Shown: piece by piece, positions 9,501 to 15,242 of the stretch | Layout of the letters: each line of letters opens with the position of its first letter | Position numbering within the stretch: position 1 is the stretch's first letter | NCBI GenBank assembly: GCA_963804055.1 | Contig: CAWDOU010000005.1 | Coordinates: 764,628 to 828,627, forward strand | Direction of reading: 5' to 3' | Source: Bog-473 sp963804055 | GTDB taxonomy: Bacteria > Actinomycetota > Acidimicrobiia > Acidimicrobiales > RAAP-2 | DNA length: 64,000 nt | Translations under genes and position numbers: made by a program | The notes under the pieces: generated by a model | What the model was told of the DNA's origin: nothing | Databases searched by the model: none | What the model saw: the letters and a program-made list of their open reading frames with translations, nothing else

Positions 9501-11306
9501 ACCGTCAGCGTCCAAAGCGGCGCCACCGTGCTCTGCAGCGAGACCCTGCCGGCCGGCACCACCGACGCCGCCAACTTCAGCTGCAGCCCGACGAGCGGCA
9601 CCGTGCTGGCGGCCTCTTCCACGCCCTACTCAGTGACGGCCACCTTCACCCCGGTCGCCCCCTCCTCGTCGAACACCAACGTCACCTACACGGGCTCGAC
9701 CTCGAGTCCGGGCCAGAACCTCACGGTGAACGGGGCGTCCGAGTCGACGACCACCAGCCTCAACACGGTCACCTCGCCGATCTCCCTCGGCTCCGAGACC
9801 TCCGAGGTCTTCACCGGGACGGTCACCGGCCAGAGCGGCGACGGCAACCCGCAGGGCACCGTGACGATCTACGAGGGCTCCCCGGCCACGGAGCTGTGCC
9901 AGAGCACGCTGACAGCCAGCGGCGCCAACGCGGCGACCTTCAGCTGTGCGCTGAGCGCGAGCCAGCTGGCCGCGGCCACCTACAACGGCGTCGACGCCGT
10001 CTACACCCCGGCCAGTCCCTCGTCGTCGAACACCAACTTCACCTACACGACCTCGACGTCGACCCCGGCCCAGAGCTTCACGGTGAGCACCTCGGTCTCG
10101 ACCGAGCCGACCACCACCTCGCTCAACAGCGTCACCTCGCCGATCACCTTCGGCTCCGAGACCTCCGAGGTCTTCACCGGGACGGTCACCGGCCAGAGCG
10201 GCGACGGCAACCCGCAGGGGACCGTGACGATCTACGAGGGCTCCCCGGCCACGGAGCTGTGCCAGAGCACGCTCACAGCCAGCGGCGCCAACGCGGCGAC
10301 CTTCAGCTGTGCGCTGAGCGCATCGCAGCTGGCCGCGGCCACCTACAGCGGCGTCGACGCCGTCTACGCCCCGGCCAGTCCCTCGTCGTCGAACACCAGC
10401 TTCACCTACACGACCTCGACGTCGACCCCGGCCCAGAGCTTCACGGTGAACGGGCCGACGTCAACGCCGCAACCGTCCAGCGTGGCGACGTCGCTCTCGG
10501 GTGGGGGAGAGTCGGGCGCGAGCATTTCGGTGACCACGAATACCGCTGTCACCGACTCGGCCGCGCTGTCGGGCGCCAATGCCGCGACGGCGACCGGAAC
10601 GGTCACGTACCACGTCTATTCGGACGCGGCCTGCACCACGGCGGTGGGCGGGGGAACAGCGGAGACCATCACGACGCCAGGCACGCTGCCGACCTCGGCC
10701 GCAGTGAGCCTGGCGACCGCCGGCCTCTACTATTGGCAGGCCTCGTATTCCGGCGACGCCAACAACAATCCCTCCGTCAGCACATGCGGATCCGAGCTCG
10801 AGACGGTGAGCGCTCCGGGCACGGTTGCGACGACGACGATCTGTCAGACGGGCCAGGCGTGCAACGGAACCGTGTCGATCGCGGGGTCCATGGCCGTCTC
10901 GGTCAGCGGCACCTCGTCAACCACCGGTTCCATCACCGTTTCGGTCGGGAGCAGTACCGTTTCGTGTGGAGACCCCTTCCGCCACGCCCCGAGCATGACG
11001 ACGGTCACGGCTCAGGGCCTCACGATCAACGGGGACAAGATTGCGACCATCACCATCAACAAGAACATCGTCTTCGCCAAGAATGCACCCTGGTGGATTC
11101 CCTATGCAGTGTGCTACTCGTCTCCCACACCCTTCCGGAGCCTCACGGGGAAGATGGTGACCACGGGACTGCTTCCTGCATGTAAAGCCCCCTTCGTGAA
11201 GCCGTCACTCGAAGGCCCTCCGTGTGTGGTGTCGATCCTTCCCGACCGGGCTGGCGACGTGATCGAGACCCTCGAGCTTCCCGGCGCCGATCCTCGGTTC
11301 CACTGA
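1..11306 (+). CDS. Giant Ser/Thr-rich tandem-repeat surface or secreted protein (5' end outside window)
   Basis: The reading frame is open from base 3, so the gene starts upstream; the GTG at 39 is an internal codon inside a repeat. About 3,768 residues are visible. Positions 1-6527 hold one partial and 15 complete ~130-138-residue units, each with a Val/Thr-rich beta pattern and two Cys about 25 residues apart (TQCG ... GC). Positions 6528-10455 hold 11 units of ~119 residues that look like bacterial Ig-like domains; most also carry a Cys pair (ELC ... FSC). The last ~280 residues are non-repetitive, with one more Ig-like stretch and a Cys-containing tail. I see no LPXTG motif, transmembrane helix or catalytic domain at the C-terminus. 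The composition and paired cysteines suggest an extracytoplasmic fibrous or adhesive protein. No specific function is recognised, and the signal peptide, if present, lies outside the window. Confidence 0.85.
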   Translation, partial: YSTITLTAAAGTVFTSNSYYSVQDVTTGTNCGYYNDVASNGGATITLTLAGCAIAAGDSVLVGATTVSNPATTSTGNVVTVTTSSDTASAQSNSYAITAAQAPSAPTITLSTAAAGATNVTYTASFTTSSTGALAPSFSTITLAAPAGTDFNSNGNYTVEDVTTDTQCGASNPVASNGGATLTLTTGGGCTIGGGHTVLVSVTAVTNPPTASTGNFVAVSTSSDPTAVDSNTYAITAARGISSPSLTLSTSAAGATNVTYTASFTTSSTGALSPYYSSITLAAPAGTVFSSNTYYGIEDVTTGTQCGYYNDVPSNGGATVTLTLSSSCGTIQGGHTVLVSAFEVSNPTSASTGDTMTVSTSSDTVPVQSNTYAITSAQAVSSPSVSISTKAAGATDVSYAVRFTTSSTGALAPNYSTITLNAPAGTVFDTQSSYTVEDVTTGTQCGAYSPITSNGGATVNVTVSSGCTSAAGDTILVTASQVSNPTTTSSGDVVTVSTSSDTVPAQTGTYAITAAQSVGSPSVVSSTTAAGATNVTYSVSFTTSSTGALTDYYSTITLAAPTGTIANNASFSLEDVTTGTTCSLSLDSIGNGGATATFSIYGGCGTIAGGDTLLVTASGMTNPATASTGNTITVSTSSDTVPVTTNTYSVTAAQSVSSPTVALSTTTAGASNAVYNIRFATSSTGSLAPLYSTVTLAAPTGTDFTNAVFSLENVTTGVQCGAAYPAVSNGGATATFEAYGGCGTIAAGSTLLVTATGVTNPATTSSGYTIAVSTSSDTVPAPTAPYPIGGAQSVASPLVTLSTTAAGATGATYTASFTTSSTGALPAGTGTISLATPAGTVFVSSTSYSVTDLTTGTSCGYFSAATSNGGDTVTLTLGCAIGDSNTVLVTASGVSNPPTVSTGDSVSITTSSDTTAAHTNSYSITASQTVSAPSVALSTTAAGATNVNYNVKFTTSSSGSLVPYEGSITLAAPAGTVFSTSGSYTITDLVSGTQCGAANITTSNGGDTVTLTVSSGCGSIATGDSVLVTASAVTNPGTVSTGNTIAVSTSSDLTGVHTNTYATTAPQAVSSPLVTLSTTAAAATNVTYTASFTTSSTGALAPYYSTITLAAPAGTVFSTSGSYTITDLNSGTQCGYYNPVTSNGGDTLTLASGGGCGTIAGGDTLLITASAITNPGTVSTGNTLAVSTSSDTATAHSNSYAITTAKTVSSPVITLSTTAAGATSTYSIRFTTSSTGGLAPYYSTITLAAPAGTVFSSGTTYTIDDLTNGSQCGYYNPVTSNGGDTVTLATDGGCGTIAGGDTVLVTASGVANPGTASTGNVVHVSTSSDGSALPTNSYAITPSQSVSSAIVNLSSTAAGATNVTYNVRFTTSSTGTLASYDSTITLTAPAGTVFSSSSLYAIEDISTATNCGYYSPVISDGGSTVTLTDGCGSESISGGDTVLVTASGVANPLATSTGDTLAVSTSSDTAPASTNTYAITAAQSVSSPTVSLSTTAAGATNVTYIASFVASSTGALSPNYSTITLAAPAGTVFSSSYAYTIEDITTATDCGYYSPVISDGGSTATLTDGCGSIAGGDTVLVEAEGVSNPGTGSTGNVIVISTSSDTTPADSNAYTIGSGGNSVSSPSVGLSTNASGATNVTYNVRFTTSPTGTLAPNGGTITLAAPTGTVFSSNSTYTVQDVTTATQCGLNNWVPSNGGATVTLTVSSGCGTIAGNATVLVTASGVVNPTAISSNDVVTVSTSSDTTPAHSNTYAITPGQSVLSPTVSLSTTAASATNVTYTTSFTTSSTGALASDYSTITLAAPAGTVFSSNSTYSIEDVTTSTQCGLNNWVPSNGGATVTLTIAGGCTVSGGDSVRVIAYGVSNPTTTSTGNTLSVSTSSDGLPAQTNNYAITPGQSVLSPTVSLSTTAASATNVTYTTSFTTSSTGALASDYSTITLAAPAGTVFSSNSTYSIEDVTTSTQCGLNNWVPSNGGATVTLTIAGSCTFAAGDAMQVIAYGVSNPTTTSTGNTLSVSTSSDTVPAQTNTYAITTPKAVTSASIVLSTASPGATNVTYTTSFTTSSTGALASDYSTITLAAPAGTVFSSGGNYTIEDVTTGTQCGLNNWVPSNGGATVTLTIAGGCTVAAGDSVQVTATEVTNPTTGASNDVETVSTSSDTVPAQTNTYAIGGSVATTTSLNSVTSPITFGSETSEVFTGTVTGQSGDGNPQGTVTIYEGSPATELCQSTLTASGANAATFSCALSASQLAAATYNGVDAVYAPGSPSSSNTNFTYTTSTSTPAQSFSVSPVSVGTTTSLNGVTSPITFGAETSEVFTGTVTGQSGDGNPQGTVTIYEGSPATELCQSTLTASGANAATFSCALSASQLSLGTYNGVDAVYTPASPSSSNTNVTYTTSTSTPAQSFTVNGASESTTTSLNSVTSPITFGSETSEVFTGTVTGQSGDGNPQGTVTIYEGSPATELCQSTLTASGANAATFSCALSASQLAAATYSGVDAVYAPASPSSSNLDFIYTTSTSAPAQSFSVSPASVGTTTSLNSVTSPITFGTETSEIFTGTVTGQSGDGYPQGTVSVQSGATVLCSETLPAGTTDAANFSCSPTSGTVLAASSTPYSVTATFTPVAPSSSNTNVTYTGSTSSPGQNLTVNGASESTTTSLNTVTSPISLGSETSEVFTGTVTGQSGDGNPQGTVTIYEGSPATELCQSTLTASGANAATFSCALSASQLAAATYNGVDAVYTPASPSSSNTNFTYTTSTSTPAQSFTVSTSVSTEPTTTSLNSVTSPITFGSETSEVFTGTVTGQSGDGNPQGTVTIYEGSPATELCQSTLTASGANAATFSCALSASQLAAATYNGVDAVYTPGSPSSSNTNFTYTTSTSTPAQSFSVSPVSVGTTTSLNGVTSPITFGSETSEVFTGTVTGQSGDGNPQGTVTIYEGSPATELCQSTLTASGANAATFSCALSASQLSLGTYNGVDAVYTPASPSSSNTNVTYTTSTSTPAQSFTVNGASESTTTSLNSVTSPITFGSETSEVFTGTVTGQSGDGNPQGTVTIYEGSPATELCQSTLTASGANAATFSCALSASQLAAATYSGVDAVYAPGSPSSSNLDFIYTTSTSAPAQSFSVSPASVGTTTSLNSVTSPITFGTETSEVFTGTVTGQSGDGYPQGTVSVQSGATVLCSETLPAGTTDAANFSCSPTSGTVLAASSTPYSVTATFTPVAPSSSNTNVTYTGSTSSPGQNLTVNGASESTTTSLNTVTSPISLGSETSEVFTGTVTGQSGDGNPQGTVTIYEGSPATELCQSTLTASGANAATFSCALSASQLAAATYNGVDAVYTPASPSSSNTNFTYTTSTSTPAQSFTVSTSVSTEPTTTSLNSVTSPITFGSETSEVFTGTVTGQSGDGNPQGTVTIYEGSPATELCQSTLTASGANAATFSCALSASQLAAATYSGVDAVYAPASPSSSNTSFTYTTSTSTPAQSFTVNGPTSTPQPSSVATSLSGGGESGASISVTTNTAVTDSAALSGANAATATGTVTYHVYSDAACTTAVGGGTAETITTPGTLPTSAAVSLATAGLYYWQASYSGDANNNPSVSTCGSELETVSAPGTVATTTICQTGQACNGTVSIAGSMAVSVSGTSSTTGSITVSVGSSTVSCGDPFRHAPSMTTVTAQGLTINGDKIATITINKNIVFAKNAPWWIPYAVCYSSPTPFRSLTGKMVTTGLLPACKAPFVKPSLEGPPCVVSILPDRAGDVIETLELPGADPRFH
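6528..8318 (+). repeat. Higher-order block 1 (five B units, 1,791 bp)
   Basis: Five consecutive B units. The next block begins exactly 1,791 bp later with the same five unit types in the same order. Only a few substitutions separate the two blocks, for example YAPGSP versus YTPGSP in unit 1 and SEIF versus SEVF in unit 4. Confidence 0.9.
8319..10109 (+). repeat. Higher-order block 2 (five B units, 1,791 bp)
   Basis: Tandem copy of the preceding block, of identical length (597 codons). An eleventh, single B unit starts at 10110. Confidence 0.9.
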
Positions 11307-11403
11307 TCGCGGATTGCCGCGCAGCAGAGACAGTGTGGATTGACGACGAGGCGCACGGGATCGGGGCCACGCTTCGATCTGCCGGAGCCTCGGCGGAGAC
11401 AGA

Positions 11404-14400
11404 ATGGCGCCGGTGACGGCGACGGTGACGCCTCTCGACTGGCGCATGGGCGGCGGCCACCCGCTGGCGCCCTACATTCCGCGACTTGCCATCGAGTGGA
11501 TCGAGTCCGCCCCTGACCAGAGATGGCAACAGCTCAGCGGGACCATCGCTTTCATCGACATCTCAGGATTCACCCGGCTCTCGGAAAGTCTCGCCCGACA
11601 CGGCAAACAGGGGGCTGAAGAGCTCACCGCGACGATCGCCACCTGCTTCATCCGGCTGCTCGACGTCGCAGCGGACAACGGTGGTCGCCTCCTGAAGTTC
11701 GGCGGCGACGCGCTGCTCGTCTACTTCTCGGGTGAAGCCCACGAGGCCCGGGCCTGCCGCTCCGCGATCGAGATGCGTCGAGCCCTGCGCTCGGTAGGAC
11801 GTCTCACCGTGCTCGGCCAAAAGGTGACCCTCCGGATGTCGGTCGGCGTGCACAGCGGGGTGTTTCATTTCTTCCTGGTCGGTGAGTCCCATCGAGAATT
11901 CATCGTGACCGGCCCCGGTGCCAGTTTGGTCGTCGCCATGGAATCGGCAGCGAACGCCGGCGAAATCATGATCAGCGATGCCACTGCTTCTGCACTCAAG
12001 CCCGGACAGGTCGGAGAGGCGAGGGGGCCGGGATCCCTGCTCTTGCGCGCTCCGGCTGTCCCGCAGGCGGCGCCCGCCCCTTTCAAGCCGATCGACCCAG
12101 CACTCGATTTGCACACGGGCATACCCATCGGTCTGCGATCCACCCTCGGTAATCCTGTCGAGCCGGAACACCGTCGCGTGACGGTGGCGTTCGTTCACTT
12201 TGACGGGACGGACGATCTCATGGACACCCTCGGCCCCGGGGAGGTGGCCCGTCGACTCGACAGGCTCGTGACGAATGTCCAGCGGGCCGTCGACCGTCAG
12301 GGCGTGACATTCCTCGCCACGGACGCGGACAAAGACGGCGGCAAGATCATACTGACGGCGGGAGCACCTTCGTCCTCGGGCGATGACGAGCAACGCATGC
12401 TGCTCGCGGTACGCGAGATCATGGATTCCGAGAACGAGCTGCCGATCAGAATCGGGGTGAATCAGGGATCGGTCTTTGTGGGCGACGTGGGGCAAGCGAT
12501 CCGCCGGACGTTCACGGTCATGGGGGACGCCGTCAACCTTGCCGCCCGCTTGATGGCGAAGGCCTCTCCGGGTGAGATCCTCACGACACCCGATGTCCTG
12601 TCCCGTTCCCAGGTCGCCTTCGAGGCAACGGAGCTGGAGCCCTTCTTCGTCAAGGGCAAGGCGAAGCCGGTCCGTGCGTTGCGCATCGGAAGCAAGACTC
12701 GCGGACATCGGGCAGATATCGATGAGGCGTCAGCCTTCGTCGGCCGCCATCGGGAACTCCGTCTTCTTGAGTCGCTGACGACGGCCGGTGAGGGTGCGCT
12801 GGTGGAGATTGTCGGCGCCACGGGGGTCGGCAAATCGAGGCTGGCCCATCGCCTCCGCGAAATGACCTCGGGACGGATGCAGCTGTTTGCCGTGTGCGAA
12901 CCCTACGACTCGGCGACGCCGTACTACACGGTCCGACGGCTGCTCCGCGGTCTGCTCGATCTCCCGGCCGAGGGCAGCGACGCGTCGATGACGGCGCTGT
13001 TTCTGTCCGAGTTGCAGCAGCGTGCCCCCGAACTTCGACCGTGGGCCCCCCTCATCGGCATGGCAATCGATGTCACGGTGCCCGAGACCCGCGAGACGCA
13101 GGAGCTGGAAGAGGAGTTCCGGCACGCGAAATTGGCCGAGGTGGTCATCGCCCTCTTGGCCCATTTGCTGCCCCAGTCGGGTCTCATCACCATCGAAGAC
13201 TCGCACTTCATGGACGAGCCATCCGCCGACCTCTTCGCGCATCTGGCGCGGGCGGTCCATGCGACCGAATGGCTCTGGTGCCTTACACGGAGGGACGTGG
13301 GCACGGGCTTCGTCGCGCCCGATGACAGCCCCATGATCCGAGTCGAGCTGGAGCCCCTCAGCGAGGCTGAAGCGACAGAACTGGCCATGGCGGCCACCCG
13401 GGAGTCCCCAGTGCCCGACCGGGAGATCAGATCGCTCGTCGCACGGTCGGGTGGCAACCCACTGTTCGTGCGGGAGCTCGTCGCGGCAGTGCTCAACGGG
13501 GACTCCATCGATGTTCTTCCAGACTCTATTGAGGACGTCGTCGTGGCCCGCATCGACCGTCTGTCGAGTCTCGACCGTGGATTGCTACGTCGCATGTCCG
13601 TTCTGGGGCAGTCCTTCGACAGGGAGTTGCTGGCCGACGTCGTCGACGCCGTACCCGATGCAAGGGACCCGACCTGGACCAGGTTGGATGCCTTCGTCGT
13701 CCACGACGAGTCCGACCATCTCGTGTTCCGTAACGCCCTTCTGCGTGACTCCGCCTACAACGGGCTGTCGTTCCGGCTTCGGCACGAACTTCATTCCCGA
13801 GCCGCCGACGCTGTTCGGTTGGCTGCCGAGCGAAAGGGTGAGGAGAATCCCGAACTCCTCTCCTTTCACTACCTTCACGCGCAGAGGTTCCCGGAGGCAT
13901 GGACGTACTCGCTCCAGGCAGCCGAACGTGCCCGGGGGATCTATGCCAATACCGAGGCCGCGGAGTACTACGAACGGGCCATCGCGGCCGCCGCCTGGCT
14001 CCCCGAACTCACACCTGTCGAAGTCGCCGGCGTGCACGAGGCGCTCGGGGATGCCAGGAATCTCGTCGGGAACTACGTGGGCGCGGCCAGCGAGTTTCGG
14101 TGCGCCCGGAGAGTGGCCGCAGGCGATCGGCTGATTGAGGGCCGGCTGCTCCTCAAGTTGGCGCGGGTGGAGGGGTGGCTGGACCGCTACACCAGTGCAT
14201 TGCGCTGGATCACCAGGGGACTCAAGATCCTCGAGGGTCTCGATAGCACGGAGGCCGATCGACAGCGGGCCGAACTTCTGGGATGGTACGGACGATTTTG
14301 CCAAGAGGGAGGAAAGCATCGTCTGGCAATCAAGTGGTGCACCCAGGCGGTGGAGCAGGCGGAGTTGGCACACGACAGAGAAACCATGGCGGACGCCCTC

Positions 14401-15099
14401 AGAATCATCGACTGGGCAACCATGGATCTCGGTTTGTTGGAGGACCCGGTGAACTGGGAGCGGGCCCTGCGGCTGTTCGAGGAGATCGGGAACCTGCCTG
14501 GTCAGGCGGGCGTCCTCAACATGCTGGGAGGTTTCGCCTACTTCAAGGGCAATTGGGACGAGGCAGAGTCGCTCTACCGCCGGGCACAGGCCACTGTCCG
14601 CCGGACCGGCAATGCCGTCATGGATGCCTTTTATGTCTTCAATATCGGAGAGATCGCCCTCGACCAGGGACGTCTCGAGGAGGCCGAGCAGGCCTTCACG
14701 AGCGTGCAGCGCACGTGGCGTGCCGCGAGCTACCGAGGCGGCGTCGCCGACGCCAAAGGCAAGTTGGCCCGGGTCAGGGCTGCCCAAGGCCGTTACGACG
14801 AGGCCCACGAACTCTTCGAGTCCGCCATCGAGGAGATGGTTGCGATCGGAAGCCGGGGCGACGAGCTCGAAGCGACGGCCCGGATGGCTGAATGCCTCCT
14901 CCTGAGTGGCGACACCGCCGAGGCGCTCGCCGTGGCCGACCGCTGCCTCGATCTGGCACAGAACCTGGGCGGGGTCCCGCCGCAGATCGCTCTGATCCAT
15001 CGTGTGCGCGGTGCCGCCTTTGCCAACTCGGGAGATCTCGGAGCGGCCATCGAGGCCCTCAGTCAGAGTCTGACTGCCGCCGCGGAGTCGCGGTGCTGA
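11404..15099 (+). CDS. Tandem class III nucleotidyl cyclase - AAA ATPase - TPR signalling protein
   Basis: 1,231 residues. Cyclase homology domain 1 (~residues 40-190) has both metal Asp positions, Asp52 in FIDISGFT and Asp102 in GGDALL. Domain 2 (~255-400) has the Asn378/Arg382 pair in VNLAAR. Each domain lacks what the other keeps: Ser174/Ala178 replace Asn/Arg in domain 1, and His265/Lys314 replace the Asp pair in domain 2. A predicted ATPase follows, with FVGR near 445, Walker A GATGVGKS at 471-478 and Walker B LITIED at 594-599. The remainder to the C-terminus looks like TPR helices; no HTH is seen. The family is a cytoplasmic signalling ATPase class common in actinobacteria. The next gene encodes a cyclic-nucleotide-binding phospholipase, a plausible target. 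The ATG start fits the usual LAPY-PRL beginning of this family. Confidence 0.85.
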   Translation: MAPVTATVTPLDWRMGGGHPLAPYIPRLAIEWIESAPDQRWQQLSGTIAFIDISGFTRLSESLARHGKQGAEELTATIATCFIRLLDVAADNGGRLLKFGGDALLVYFSGEAHEARACRSAIEMRRALRSVGRLTVLGQKVTLRMSVGVHSGVFHFFLVGESHREFIVTGPGASLVVAMESAANAGEIMISDATASALKPGQVGEARGPGSLLLRAPAVPQAAPAPFKPIDPALDLHTGIPIGLRSTLGNPVEPEHRRVTVAFVHFDGTDDLMDTLGPGEVARRLDRLVTNVQRAVDRQGVTFLATDADKDGGKIILTAGAPSSSGDDEQRMLLAVREIMDSENELPIRIGVNQGSVFVGDVGQAIRRTFTVMGDAVNLAARLMAKASPGEILTTPDVLSRSQVAFEATELEPFFVKGKAKPVRALRIGSKTRGHRADIDEASAFVGRHRELRLLESLTTAGEGALVEIVGATGVGKSRLAHRLREMTSGRMQLFAVCEPYDSATPYYTVRRLLRGLLDLPAEGSDASMTALFLSELQQRAPELRPWAPLIGMAIDVTVPETRETQELEEEFRHAKLAEVVIALLAHLLPQSGLITIEDSHFMDEPSADLFAHLARAVHATEWLWCLTRRDVGTGFVAPDDSPMIRVELEPLSEAEATELAMAATRESPVPDREIRSLVARSGGNPLFVRELVAAVLNGDSIDVLPDSIEDVVVARIDRLSSLDRGLLRRMSVLGQSFDRELLADVVDAVPDARDPTWTRLDAFVVHDESDHLVFRNALLRDSAYNGLSFRLRHELHSRAADAVRLAAERKGEENPELLSFHYLHAQRFPEAWTYSLQAAERARGIYANTEAAEYYERAIAAAAWLPELTPVEVAGVHEALGDARNLVGNYVGAASEFRCARRVAAGDRLIEGRLLLKLARVEGWLDRYTSALRWITRGLKILEGLDSTEADRQRAELLGWYGRFCQEGGKHRLAIKWCTQAVEQAELAHDRETMADALRIIDWATMDLGLLEDPVNWERALRLFEEIGNLPGQAGVLNMLGGFAYFKGNWDEAESLYRRAQATVRRTGNAVMDAFYVFNIGEIALDQGRLEEAEQAFTSVQRTWRAASYRGGVADAKGKLARVRAAQGRYDEAHELFESAIEEMVAIGSRGDELEATARMAECLLLSGDTAEALAVADRCLDLAQNLGGVPPQIALIHRVRGAAFANSGDLGAAIEALSQSLTAAAESRC

Positions 15100-15226
15100 A
15101 TACGAATCCGCCCTTACCTTGCGCGCGTTCGCCGAATGTGAGCCGATGCTTCGCCATTCCTCCGAGGAGACCATGCGGAAACTGATGATCTCTTGGACTC
15201 CCGAGCTCGTGTCGCCGATCGTCGGT

Positions 15227-15233
15227 AGGAGGG
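15227..15233 (+). promoter_or_regulatory. Ribosome binding site AGGAGGG
   Basis: Strong Shine-Dalgarno sequence 9 nt before the ATG at 15243. It fixes that start for the cNMP-patatin gene. Confidence 0.7.
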
Positions 15234-15242
15234 TCGCGGCTG

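Larger units (their letters stand above)
6528..10455 (+). repeat. Repeat array B: 11 near-identical Ig-like units
   Basis: Each unit starts TTTSLN-VTSPI and carries the core FTGTVTGQSGDG-PQGTV. Units 4 and 9 have a variant centre (SVQSGATVLC). Long stretches are base-for-base identical between copies, which implies recent amplification or gene conversion. The array ends just before a segment reading PTSTPQPSS. Confidence 0.9.

Noticed and set aside
5229..9515. Long minus-strand open frames opposite the B repeat array (Arg/Gly/Asp-rich)
   Set aside because: They exist only because the plus-strand repeats have strong codon bias; their sequence is low-complexity and repeats with the same period.
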